Source: Acetobacter okinawensis JCM 25146
Lineage (GTDB): Bacteria > Pseudomonadota > Alphaproteobacteria > Acetobacterales > Acetobacteraceae
DNA length: 39,665 nt
Assembly (NCBI RefSeq): GCF_000613865.1
Contig: NZ_BAJU01000025.1
Coordinates: 1-39,665 of the forward strand
Direction of reading: 5' to 3'
Part shown: piece by piece, positions 19,186-26,158 of the stretch
Position numbering within the stretch: position 1 is the stretch's first letter
Layout of the letters: each line of letters opens with the position of its first letter
Program-made: the position numbers and the translations under genes
The notes under the pieces: model-generated
Databases searched by the model: none
Told to the model about the DNA's origin: nothing
Seen by the model: the letters and a program-made list of their open reading frames with translations, nothing else

Positions 19186-19769
19186 TCAGCCAAAACGAAT
19201 AACCTCCTTTTCGGTTACAATGCAGCTCAGGGGCTTGTCATGGGGGCCGCAAGGCAGTTGCGCCACCTCCTGTGTGGAGGGAGCATAGCCTATACTGGCG
19301 GCGTGTGGCAGGGCTGCCAGTGTGCGGTCATAATACCCCCCTCCGTAGCCAAGGCGGTTGCCGGTGCGGTCAAAGCCCAGCAGGGGTACCAGCACAATAC
19401 GTGGCTCCATAATTGGGCCATCGGGGTAATGTGTGCCAAAGCGGCCAGCCAGCATGGTGGATGTTGGCACCCATTGGCGAAAAACCAGTGGTTCGCCGCG
19501 TGGGGGTGTCTGGGGGAGCACAACATTTGCACCGGCCTGCGCCAGCGTATGGCACAGGGGGCGCAGGTCCACCTCATGCGCAAGTGGCCATACACAGGCA
19601 ATGGGGCCAGCTCCGGGATGGAGCAAAGCCTCCAGCCGCCGGACAATACCGTGGTCAAGCCGCACGTTGCGCGCGCGCAGGGCCGCTGCGCACTGGAGTC
19701 TCAGTGTTTTTTTGCGTGCGGCAACGTCTGGCGGGTCATTGCTTGTGTGGGGGGTGTGCGGAGCACCAT
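19186..19769 (-). CDS. 5-formyltetrahydrofolate cyclo-ligase (frameshifted at the N-terminus)
   Basis: ATP-dependent conversion of 5-formyl-THF to 5,10-methenyl-THF. The C-terminal half has the family signature FDRTGNRLGYGGGYYDRTLA and VPLLGFD. The main frame has no ATG; its first usable start codon is a GTG at 19665, inside the N-terminal helix. Upstream in the same frame the conserved DVAARKKTLRLQCAAALRAR is read, but this open frame has no ATG, GTG or TTG start. An ATG at 19769 joins it if the run of six G at 19749-19754 had seven. The seven-T run at 19709-19715 is a second possible site. The gene follows 6S RNA directly, as in E. coli ssrS-ygfA. Confidence 0.82.
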
Positions 19770-19774
19770 GGACC

Positions 19775-19899
19775 GTGGGTCTTTCAACCTCCAGGACCTG
19801 CTAGTGCAGGTGGGCGCCGGGTAATGTGACCAGGGCCACAACAGAGCCAGCTCCCTAGGAAGTGCTTATCGGCCCAGGGGATGACTTGCCTCACGTATC
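19775..19899 (-). ncRNA. ssrS: 6S RNA
   Basis: Between zapA and the cyclo-ligase gene, the classic place of 6S RNA. On the minus strand it contains CCCCTGGGCCGATAAGCACT, matching the conserved 5' part CCCUGAGCCGAUA of E. coli 6S, then TAGGGAGCTGG, CTGGTCACATTACCCGGCGC with CCACCTGC, and a small hairpin CCTGC-ACTA-GCAGG. Together these are typical of alphaproteobacterial 6S RNAs. 6S binds sigma-70 RNA polymerase as an open-promoter mimic. The ends are approximate; the 5' end overlaps the zapA stop and the 3' end nearly touches the cyclo-ligase start. Confidence 0.85.
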
Positions 19900-20259
19900 G
19901 GGCAGCTCCGCCTTCTCTATGTAGGCGCGCTCTATCTCCACTGCAAGAGATTCCGCAGTGTCGGCCAGATCGGCCAGCCGGTGGTTGGTCAGGGCCAGTT
20001 CTGCGCGCAGGCGTTCGGCGTCCTGTGCGGCCAGAATTGTGCTTTCGGGCACCCGGTTGCCGGAGAGATCCTGAATTTCGTCCGCCATCAGCAGGGCGGC
20101 CAGCACCAGCAGACGGCTCTCGCCGCTAAAACCCAGATTGCGCACCTGCTGCACGCGGCGTTCAACCTGATGCGCCATGGCCTGAACGTGGCGTTCCTGC
20201 CCGTTTTCGCACCCAACAGTATAGCTGTGGCCGTTGATATGAACGGAAACAAGCGCCAT
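19891..20259 (-). CDS. zapA: Cell division protein ZapA
   Basis: Small FtsZ-bundling protein that stabilises the Z ring. 122 residues: N-terminal VSVHINGHSYTVGCENGQE beta hairpin, then HVQAMAHQVERRVQQVR and the LLVLAALLMADEIQDL helix, then a C-terminal coiled coil (LRAELALTNHRLADLADTAE). ATG at 20259 has AGGAGA upstream. It begins 3 bases after the stop of the small coiled-coil gene; 6S RNA follows. Confidence 0.93.
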   Translation of the reverse strand: MALVSVHINGHSYTVGCENGQERHVQAMAHQVERRVQQVRNLGFSGESRLLVLAALLMADEIQDLSGNRVPESTILAAQDAERLRAELALTNHRLADLADTAESLAVEIERAYIEKAELPDT

Positions 20260-20262
20260 GGG

Positions 20263-20558
20263 TCAGTTCTCCTCCGCAGGCGTGGGTGGGAGCGGGTCAT
20301 GGCTGGATGCGGAGGTGCTGGTCTGCTCCAGTGCGTCACGCACACGCAGGATCAGCGCATCTATGTTGGCCAGCAGTTCCTGCTGGTCTATGTTGGAGGC
20401 GGGTGGTTTTTTTGCTGCTTTTTATCAAGAGCAAAGGAAATGCGCTGCAAGGCACGGTCCAGACGGGTGATGGACTCTTCCGCAGATGTTACGCGGGTGT
20501 GCATGCTGGCATAGCTGTTGCCTTGGGGTGAGTGCGGCTCCACGTCTTGATCCTGCAT
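20263..20558 (-). CDS. Small coiled-coil protein upstream of zapA, DUF4164-like (frameshifted)
   Basis: Starts at ATG 20558 (MQDQDVEPHSPQGNSY) behind AAGGGAAAAGGA. The first half holds the helix TSAEESITRLDRALQRISFA; the second half, in another frame, holds NIDQQELLANIDALILRVRD and ends PPTPAEEN at a TGA 3 bases before the zapA ATG. The joint is the seven-T run at 20407-20413 (+ strand); eight would give DKKQQKKPPASNIDQQ and a 97-residue protein. Position before zapA and the paired helices fit the DUF4164-type proteins of alphaproteobacteria. Perhaps a cell-division accessory; function unproven. Confidence 0.7.
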
Positions 20559-20614
20559 TCCTTTTCCCTTCTCTTGGGGATAAGGAATCACCTGCAAAAG
20601 CGATCGCGTCAAGC

Positions 20615-21130
20615 ATGCTCACGGAAAACAGGCCACTTTTCTCATTGTCTCCCTCGGGTATCCGCTATGTGTGTGTGTCTGGCCGTGCGCAGGCGTGCAT
20701 GGCCTTGTATGCGGCAGATCAGGCGGCGTATGGCGGCTGTGTTGGTCTGCTCTCCCCCCCCGGTGCAGCAGCGTTCATGGGGGTCGGCTGGTGGCATGCT
20801 CTGATGGAAGGGGTGGCAGAATCGGCTACACGGAGCTTTATGCACGTGCTCGATTGTGACAGTAGTCCGGCTGGGGCGCTCATGGCGTTGCGTTGTGGGC
20901 AGCAAGCTGCCATTCTGCGCCAGCAAAACCCACAATACGAGACGGTCCGGGCCTTGTACGCACAGCAAAACGCAGCACTTCTGCCACAGCGCCCGCCATC
21001 ATTTAACCTTATCACGCCGGTAAGTGCCACATCGTCTCTTGTCGGGTATTTCGCCCACGGTTATTGCCAACACCAGCATCCGGAAAATAATGTGCCGGAC
21101 ACAAGGCAAAAGAAGGACTGTTCCACATGA
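20615..21130 (+). CDS. Conserved hypothetical protein upstream of fructose-bisphosphate aldolase
   Basis: 171 residues from ATG 20615. No domain that I can name. Features: a Gly/Ala-rich N-terminal half (LLSPPGAAAFMGVGWWHALM), an acidic DCDSSPAGALMALRCGQQAA segment and a conserved-looking ALLPQRPPSFNL. From memory this pattern recurs in Acetobacteraceae and Rhodospirillales proteins of unknown role. The TGA overlaps the aldolase ATG (ATGA at 21127-21130), so they are translationally coupled. Divergent from the small coiled-coil gene over only 56 bases. Confidence 0.65.
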   Translation: MLTENRPLFSLSPSGIRYVCVSGRAQACMALYAADQAAYGGCVGLLSPPGAAAFMGVGWWHALMEGVAESATRSFMHVLDCDSSPAGALMALRCGQQAAILRQQNPQYETVRALYAQQNAALLPQRPPSFNLITPVSATSSLVGYFAHGYCQHQHPENNVPDTRQKKDCST

Positions 21131-22041
21131 CGCTGACCCCGAAGGTTAAGGCTATTCTCAATCAGTATGAGAGCGATAACCCCGGTACAAAGACGAATCT
21201 GGCCCGTCTGCTTAATGCAGGCAAGCTGGGTGGAACCGGCAAAATGGTCATTCTGCCGGTAGATCAGGGGTTTGAGCATGGTCCAGCCCGCTCTTTCGCA
21301 GCCAATCCGGCCGCCTATGACCCGCACTACCACTTCCAGCTTGCCATTGAGGCCGGGCTGAGCGGTTATGCCGCACCGCTGGGTATGCTTGAATGTGGTG
21401 CCGCCACCTTTGCGGGCGAAATTCCGCTTATTCTCAAGTGCAACAGCTCCAACAGCCTTGCGACCGAAAAAGACCAGGCCGTAACCGGCACCGTGGCTGA
21501 CGCGCTGCGTCTGGGCTGTGCTGGTATTGGCTTTACCATCTACCCCGGTTCCGAATACTGCTTCGACCAGATGGAAGAACTGCGTGAACTCGCAGCCGAA
21601 GCCAAGTCTGTTGGTCTGGCTGTGATCGCATGGAGCTACCCGCGCGGTCCGGTGCTGGACAAAAAGGCCGAAACCGCAGTGGACGTCTGTGCGTACGCCG
21701 CACATATGGCCGCCCTGTGTGGTGCACACATCATCAAGGTCAAGCCGCCGACCGATGTTGTTGCACTCGACGCCTGCAAACCTGTGTATGAAAAAAACAA
21801 GGTGGACGTGGCCACTCTGGCAGCCCGTATCAACCATGTTGTGCAGTCCAGCTTTGCTGGCCGTCGTATCGTCATCTTCTCGGGTGGGGAACATACCGGC
21901 ACGGACAACCTGCTGGCGACCATTCAGGGTATTCATGACGGTGGCGGCTTTGGCTCCATCATTGGCCGTAACGTGTTCCAGCGCCCCAAGGCGGAAGCTC
22001 TGGCTCTGCTGGACCAGATCATCACCATTTTCAAGAACTGA
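21127..22041 (+). CDS. fbaB: Class I fructose-bisphosphate aldolase
   Basis: Cleaves fructose 1,6-bisphosphate to triose phosphates through a Schiff base. 304 residues of the archaeal/DhnA type: ILPVDQGFEHGPARSFAANP at the N-terminus, IPLILKCNSSNSL, FTIYPGSEY, the Schiff-base lysine most likely in AHIIKVKPPTD, and phosphate-binding IFSGGEHTG and IIGRNVFQRP. AAGGA lies 9 bases before the ATG. Intact. Acetic acid bacteria rely mainly on the pentose phosphate pathway, so this may serve gluconeogenesis or triose recycling. Confidence 0.95.
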   Translation: MTLTPKVKAILNQYESDNPGTKTNLARLLNAGKLGGTGKMVILPVDQGFEHGPARSFAANPAAYDPHYHFQLAIEAGLSGYAAPLGMLECGAATFAGEIPLILKCNSSNSLATEKDQAVTGTVADALRLGCAGIGFTIYPGSEYCFDQMEELRELAAEAKSVGLAVIAWSYPRGPVLDKKAETAVDVCAYAAHMAALCGAHIIKVKPPTDVVALDACKPVYEKNKVDVATLAARINHVVQSSFAGRRIVIFSGGEHTGTDNLLATIQGIHDGGGFGSIIGRNVFQRPKAEALALLDQIITIFKN

Positions 22042-22079
22042 ATGATGGATCAGCGCATCGTGTGGGAAAGGTAGCCGGA

Positions 22080-22664
22080 GTGTCGGAGCTTTATCTTGTT
22101 ACGCCTCCGCTTTTGCATGCCGATGCGTTTTTGCCTGTGCTGGAACAGCGTCTGGCCCACCACCAGCCAGCAGCTTTGCTGCTGCGTCTGGGCGGTGGGC
22201 TCACACCTGTTGCCGCCATCGACCTGATCGGGGCTATTCGCCCCCTTGTCCAGAACATGGGCATTGCCCTGATGCTCGAAGACGCCCCCGCACTGGCCAT
22301 ACAGACCGGGTGCGATGGTGTTCATCTGTCCTCGAGTTATCAGGACGCCAGTGTGCGGGATGTTCGTCGCCAGATCGGGGATGAACTGCAACTTGGCGTG
22401 GTCGTAGGCAGCAGCCGCGATGCCGCCATGCGTGCTGGGGAGGAAGGGGCGGATTATATCTGCTTTGCGCCCGATGCCCCCGATAAGGCAGAGGCGACGC
22501 AGGCGGTGCAGGCCCTTGCCCAGTGGTGGTGTATGATGATGGAGCTACCCGCCGTGGCTTGCGCAAGCACCCCGGAGGAAGCCCGCACGCTCGCTGGGTG
22601 TGATGTGGACTTTGTCATGCCTGATGTATGCTGGTGGGATGACCCCACCCCATGGGTGCTCTGA
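22080..22664 (+). CDS. ThiE/TenI-like TIM-barrel protein with degenerate active site
   Basis: Resembles thiamine-phosphate synthase: starts SELYLVTPPLL, has the paired strands CDGVHLSSSYQDASVRDVRR, LGVVVGSSRDAAMRAGEEGA and DYICFAPDAPD. Key residues of true ThiE look changed: the QxRxK pyrophosphate-binding strand is ALLLRLGGG, and the usual HLGQxD and GxSxH are HLSSSYQD and VVGSSR. It is therefore probably a TenI-like or diverged paralogue rather than the biosynthetic enzyme. Start: GTG 22080 (AAAGG about 9 bases upstream) or GTG 22062. It follows fbaB by 38 bases. Confidence 0.75.
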   Translation: MSELYLVTPPLLHADAFLPVLEQRLAHHQPAALLLRLGGGLTPVAAIDLIGAIRPLVQNMGIALMLEDAPALAIQTGCDGVHLSSSYQDASVRDVRRQIGDELQLGVVVGSSRDAAMRAGEEGADYICFAPDAPDKAEATQAVQALAQWWCMMMELPAVACASTPEEARTLAGCDVDFVMPDVCWWDDPTPWVL

Positions 22665-22724
22665 ACAGCAGAGCCTGAAGCAAGGCTTCCATTCCGTTTG
22701 TATGGTGGCCAGAGGCGTGCTGGT

Positions 22725-23542
22725 TTACGGCGCGCTTGTTGTGTTGGGTGTGGGCACAACCTGCGCTTTTGGCGGCAGCAGCAGCGAGCGGGTAAAATAC
22801 AGCACACCGTTGGATTGGGGAATGCCCATAACCCAGAGCTGGCTGTTTACGCCATTGGGTGTGCCAACCATGATCTGATCGGTTGTCTGGTCCAGCCAGA
22901 CTGTAAGTGGTTGCCCGCTCAGGGTCGGCAGCGACAGGCTGTGGGCAGGGGCTGCATCAACCGCTGCGCGTAAGGCCTTGTGGGGCCAGTTTCCTGTAAC
23001 AATCGTATAAGCCAGCATGTCCCGCACCGTGTTGATGTGGGTCGGGTTGAGCAGTTGTCCCCCCAGGCGCGTATTGTAGTTTTCCAGCGCAGCATTGGGC
23101 AGGGCAAAAACCGTAAATGGCCCCGCCTGCTGCAAGGTGGCAAGCAGGCCGGAACTGTCCAGCAGATGTGTGTAATCGGCGAGTTCGAGCGAACTGCGCA
23201 ACGTGTCCGGTAGTGGGCGGTCACAGAAGGCTGGCGTTTGCGGGTTGTTGTACGCCACAGCACTATCAACCGGTTGCTGGGGATAGTGCCGGGCATGCCA
23301 TGGTAGCCGTGTGTGCGGGTGCCTGAGACTGTTGGCATCATATATGCACAGGTTGAAAGCGGGGTTGTGTAACTATCCTGCCGGGCGGGGCTCTGTGCGC
23401 ACCCGGCCAGCATGTTCATGCCTGCGAGTGCCAACAGGCAGACCGCCCGTCCACTCCACACCTTCAGGGAGCGCAGCGGGGTGGAGGGCGTGTAGGTGAC
23501 CATGGTGCCGTCTGTGTCTGACGGGCCGCTCAGATGGCGCAT
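22725..23542 (-). CDS. Fasciclin-domain lipoprotein (frameshifted)
   Basis: Secreted adhesion-type domain of unknown role. The N-terminal frame has a lipoprotein signal (GRAVCLLALAGMNMLAGC, with Cys as the lipidation site). The fasciclin domain lies in another frame to 22725: LLATLQQAGPFTVFALPNAA (FAS1 H1), RDMLAYTIVTG, LTVWLDQTTDQIMVG and VLYFTRSLLLPP. The frames join by one more base either in GGGG 23361-23364 (+ strand; gives TTPAFNLCIYDANS) or in GGGG 23279-23282 (gives IPQQPVDSAVAYNNP); the first looks more natural. ATG 23503 is an alternative start. It follows another lipoprotein gene by 12 bases, so the two are cotranscribed. Confidence 0.78.
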
Positions 23543-23554
23543 GCTCCAGTTGGC

Positions 23555-23959
23555 CTAGCAGCCATCACCGCGCATTGTCCAACTGACGACAAGGCCGTTC
23601 ACCAGCTCAAAGTTGGTCTGGCAGCTATAGGTATAGGCCGTGCCTATGCCGCCGCCCCAGCCACCCCAGCCGCCGCCATAACCGCCCCAGCCACCGTAAC
23701 CCCAGCCGCCATCCCAGCCGGGACCATATCCCCAGCCACCGCCCATGGGCATGGTGTAGTCGGTCTCCTGCGTGATATAGGCCAGAAAGGTATGGTCCCC
23801 GGTGGTGAACTGGCGTGTGGGCACGCCAAATGTCCGGATGACATCCACGGTGGGGTGCCCGATCATGGAGTCAAGCTTGCGGCGCTCCTGCGCGCTGGGA
23901 ACCTGGCAGGCGGCAAGGGCCAGAAGCCCGACCAGTAAAATTCTGTTTGCATGTGGCAT
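23555..23959 (-). CDS. Glycine/tryptophan-rich lipoprotein, unknown function
   Basis: 134 residues with a lipobox (LLALAAC, Cys18). Residues about 25-60 (RKLDSMIGHPTVDVIRTFGV, PTRQFTTGDHTFLAYIT) resemble the small SmpA/BamE-like fold in which a short repeat governs outer-membrane binding. Residues 73-104 are a Gly/Trp/Tyr low-complexity tract, followed by YSCQTNFELVNGLVVSWTMR and a final Cys, a pattern seen in other alphaproteobacterial small lipoproteins. The two C-terminal cysteines may form a disulfide. First gene of a two-gene unit with the fasciclin lipoprotein. Confidence 0.82.
   Translation of the reverse strand: MPHANRILLVGLLALAACQVPSAQERRKLDSMIGHPTVDVIRTFGVPTRQFTTGDHTFLAYITQETDYTMPMGGGWGYGPGWDGGWGYGGWGGYGGGWGGWGGGIGTAYTYSCQTNFELVNGLVVSWTMRGDGC
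23648..23743 (-). repeat. Gly/Trp/Tyr low-complexity coding repeat
   Basis: About 32 codons composed almost entirely of Gly, Trp and Tyr (units such as GGWGYGG and GGWGG), encoded by imperfect copies of a GC-rich unit (CCGCCCCAGCCA on the + strand). The coding part is in frame throughout, so the repeat can vary in length by whole units. Confidence 0.75.
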
Positions 23960-24053
23960 GGCACGGACTTGCCTCTTGGTGGAATACGCCTGTGGTGTTC
24001 AGCGCATGGGTGGATCATGCATCAGAACACCTGTGGAGGCTAAATGTTGCAGA

Positions 24054-25078
24054 CTAATCCTGTATCCACAAGACATCCTGTATATGCCGTGCCCCACTGG
24101 CAAGCATGACCAGCCGGTCAAAGCCCAGTGCAATGCCGGAGCATGGAGGCATGTGGGGCAGGGCGTGGAGCAGTTTTTCGTCCATGGGCCAGGTGGGGCG
24201 GGTGGGGTAAAGGCTCTGGCGCTCGGCCTGTCCTGCGCAAAGCGCTGGCGTTGTTCGGCGGGGTCTGTCAGCTCGTCAAACGCATTGGCCAGTTCCATGC
24301 CTGCGGCGTAGAGTTCAAAACGCAGGGCCACGCGTGGGTCGGTGGGGTCCTTGCGGGCTAAGGCAGCCTGACTTGCTGGCCAATGGGTTAAAAACGTGGG
24401 GCGTGTCTGGCCGATGGCGGGTTCGATTCGTTCCAGCAACAGGCGGAAGAACAGGTCTTCCCAGAGCTCCCCTTCACGCAGGGGGCAGCCTGCGGCGTGG
24501 GCCAGTGCCTGTGCGTTGCCCTGCGTGGGCAGCAGGTCCACCCCCGCATGGCGGCGGAAAGCCTCCTCCATGCTCAGTCGTTCAAAGGGCAGGCTCATGT
24601 CCAGTGTGCAGGTGTTGCGGTGTATGGTTGGCGGGAGGACCGCCTTGAGCAGGGCTTCGGTCTCATCCATCAGGCCGGTCAGGGGCATGCCGGGCTGGTA
24701 CCACTCCAGCATGGTAAATTCCGGGGCATGCGTGGCGCTGGCCTCGCCATTGCGCCAGACGCGGGCAAACTGGAACACCGGCAGCCCGGTAGCCGCGACA
24801 ATGCGCTTCATCGCGAACTCGGGACTCGTGTGCAGGAACAGGGGCTGGCGCTGGCCATCGGGCGTTTCGCGCATGGTCTGGAAAGGCAGCAGATGGACCT
24901 CTTCCCCCGGTGTGGGGGTGGCGCAGGGGGTTTCCACCTCCATGCAGCCGCGGGCTTCCAGAAAGGCGCGTGTGCCACGCAGGACCATGTTGCGGCGGCG
25001 TAAAAATGGCAACCGGTCCCGAAGATGCTCAGGGTCCGGTGTGCCAACGGGCAGATGAGATGTTGCAGACACAGACAT
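24054..25078 (-). CDS. epmA: EF-P (R)-beta-lysine ligase EpmA (frameshifted)
   Basis: Lysyl-tRNA-synthetase-like enzyme that attaches beta-lysine to elongation factor P. Class II synthetase core without a tRNA-binding domain: [20 protein letters not shown], motif 2 [20 protein letters not shown] with [28 protein letters not shown], and motif 3 [20 protein letters not shown]. The last 60 residues are in a second frame; one more G near 24227 gives [13 protein letters not shown] and the normal end DVLWIQD at a stop at 24054-24056. About 340 residues. epmB starts 21 bases away on the opposite strand. Confidence 0.9.
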
Positions 25079-25098
25079 GGGCGGAGTAGAGGCGGTAC

Positions 25099-26148
25099 AT
25101 GTCTTCCCCGGTCAAGCCCCCTTTTGCGACCAGCCGAACGCTGCGCACCCCAGATGAACTGATTGCCGCCGGTATGGTGGCCCCCACGCAGGCGGCGGAG
25201 TTGCGGGCGGTTGCACAACATTACGCAACAGCCATCCCCCCTGCCTTTGCAGCCCTGATGCAAAGCCCTGATGACCCGATTGGTGTGCAGGTTGTGCCCA
25301 GTGCGCGCGAACTGGTGGTAACCCCGGAGGAACGCTCCGACCCGATAGGGGACGATGCCCTCTCCCCCGTGCCGGGCATTGTGCACCGCTATGCGGACCG
25401 TGCGCTGCTCAAGCCGCTGCTGGTGTGCCCGCTGTACTGCCGCTTCTGCTTCCGGCGAGAGCATGTGGGGCCAGACGGCGGCGTGCTGGATGAGGACGCC
25501 CTGCACCGTGCGCTGGAGTGGCTGCGCACACATGAGCAGATCAGGGAAGTAATCCTGACCGGTGGGGACCCGCTTATGCTCTCCCCCCGTCGGCTGGGTG
25601 AGATTGTGGCGGCACTTTCCGCCATGGCGCATGTGAGCACCATCCGGGTGCATACGCGTGTTCCCGTGGCAGCCCCAGAGCGTGTGACGGACGCCTTGCT
25701 GGATGCGCTGGAAACAGAAAAAGCCATGTGGATGGCGGTCCACGTCAACCATGCACGGGAGCTGGCACCCGCAGCGCGGGAGAGCCTGCGCCGTATTGTC
25801 CGGCGTGGCATACCCCTGCTTGGGCAGTCAGTTCTGCTGCGTGGTGTGAATGATAGTGAACCCGCGCTGGAAGAGCTGTTCCGTACCATGGTGGAAAACC
25901 GTATGCGGCCCTATTACCTGCACCAGCTCGACCCCGCTCCGGGAACTGCGCATTTTCATGTCCCGGTAGAAGAGGGACAGCGCCTTCTGGCCGGGTTGCG
26001 CGGGCGTGTTACGGGGCTGGCATGGCCGATTTATGTGCTGGATATTCCCGGTGGTTACGGCAAGGTTCCCCTTGGTCCGGACTATATTACCGGCGCGCAT
26101 CAGGTGCGTGACCCGCAGGGGGTCACGCACAGGCTGGACCGCCTGTAG
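25099..26148 (+). CDS. epmB: EF-P beta-lysylation protein EpmB (lysine 2,3-aminomutase family)
   Basis: Radical-SAM, PLP-dependent enzyme that converts lysine to (R)-beta-lysine, the substrate of EpmA. The iron-sulfur motif is CPLYCRFC (Cys110, 114, 117), followed by FRREHVG; TGGDPLMLS is the family loop. SVLLRGVNDS, MRPYYLHQLDPAPGTAHFHV and the PLP-lysine region PGGYGKVPLGPDYI follow. 349 residues, intact. Together with epmA this predicts post-translational modification of EF-P, which is not in the window. Downstream hairpin GGGGATTATTCCCC (26154-26167) overlaps the convergent ggt stop. Confidence 0.93.
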   Translation: MSSPVKPPFATSRTLRTPDELIAAGMVAPTQAAELRAVAQHYATAIPPAFAALMQSPDDPIGVQVVPSARELVVTPEERSDPIGDDALSPVPGIVHRYADRALLKPLLVCPLYCRFCFRREHVGPDGGVLDEDALHRALEWLRTHEQIREVILTGGDPLMLSPRRLGEIVAALSAMAHVSTIRVHTRVPVAAPERVTDALLDALETEKAMWMAVHVNHARELAPAARESLRRIVRRGIPLLGQSVLLRGVNDSEPALEELFRTMVENRMRPYYLHQLDPAPGTAHFHVPVEEGQRLLAGLRGRVTGLAWPIYVLDIPGGYGKVPLGPDYITGAHQVRDPQGVTHRLDRL

Positions 26149-26158
26149 GGCCGGGGGA

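Noticed and set aside
24411..24432. GGTTCGATTC, reminiscent of a tRNA T-loop
   Set aside because: It lies inside epmA in the correct coding frame and has no tRNA-like flanks.
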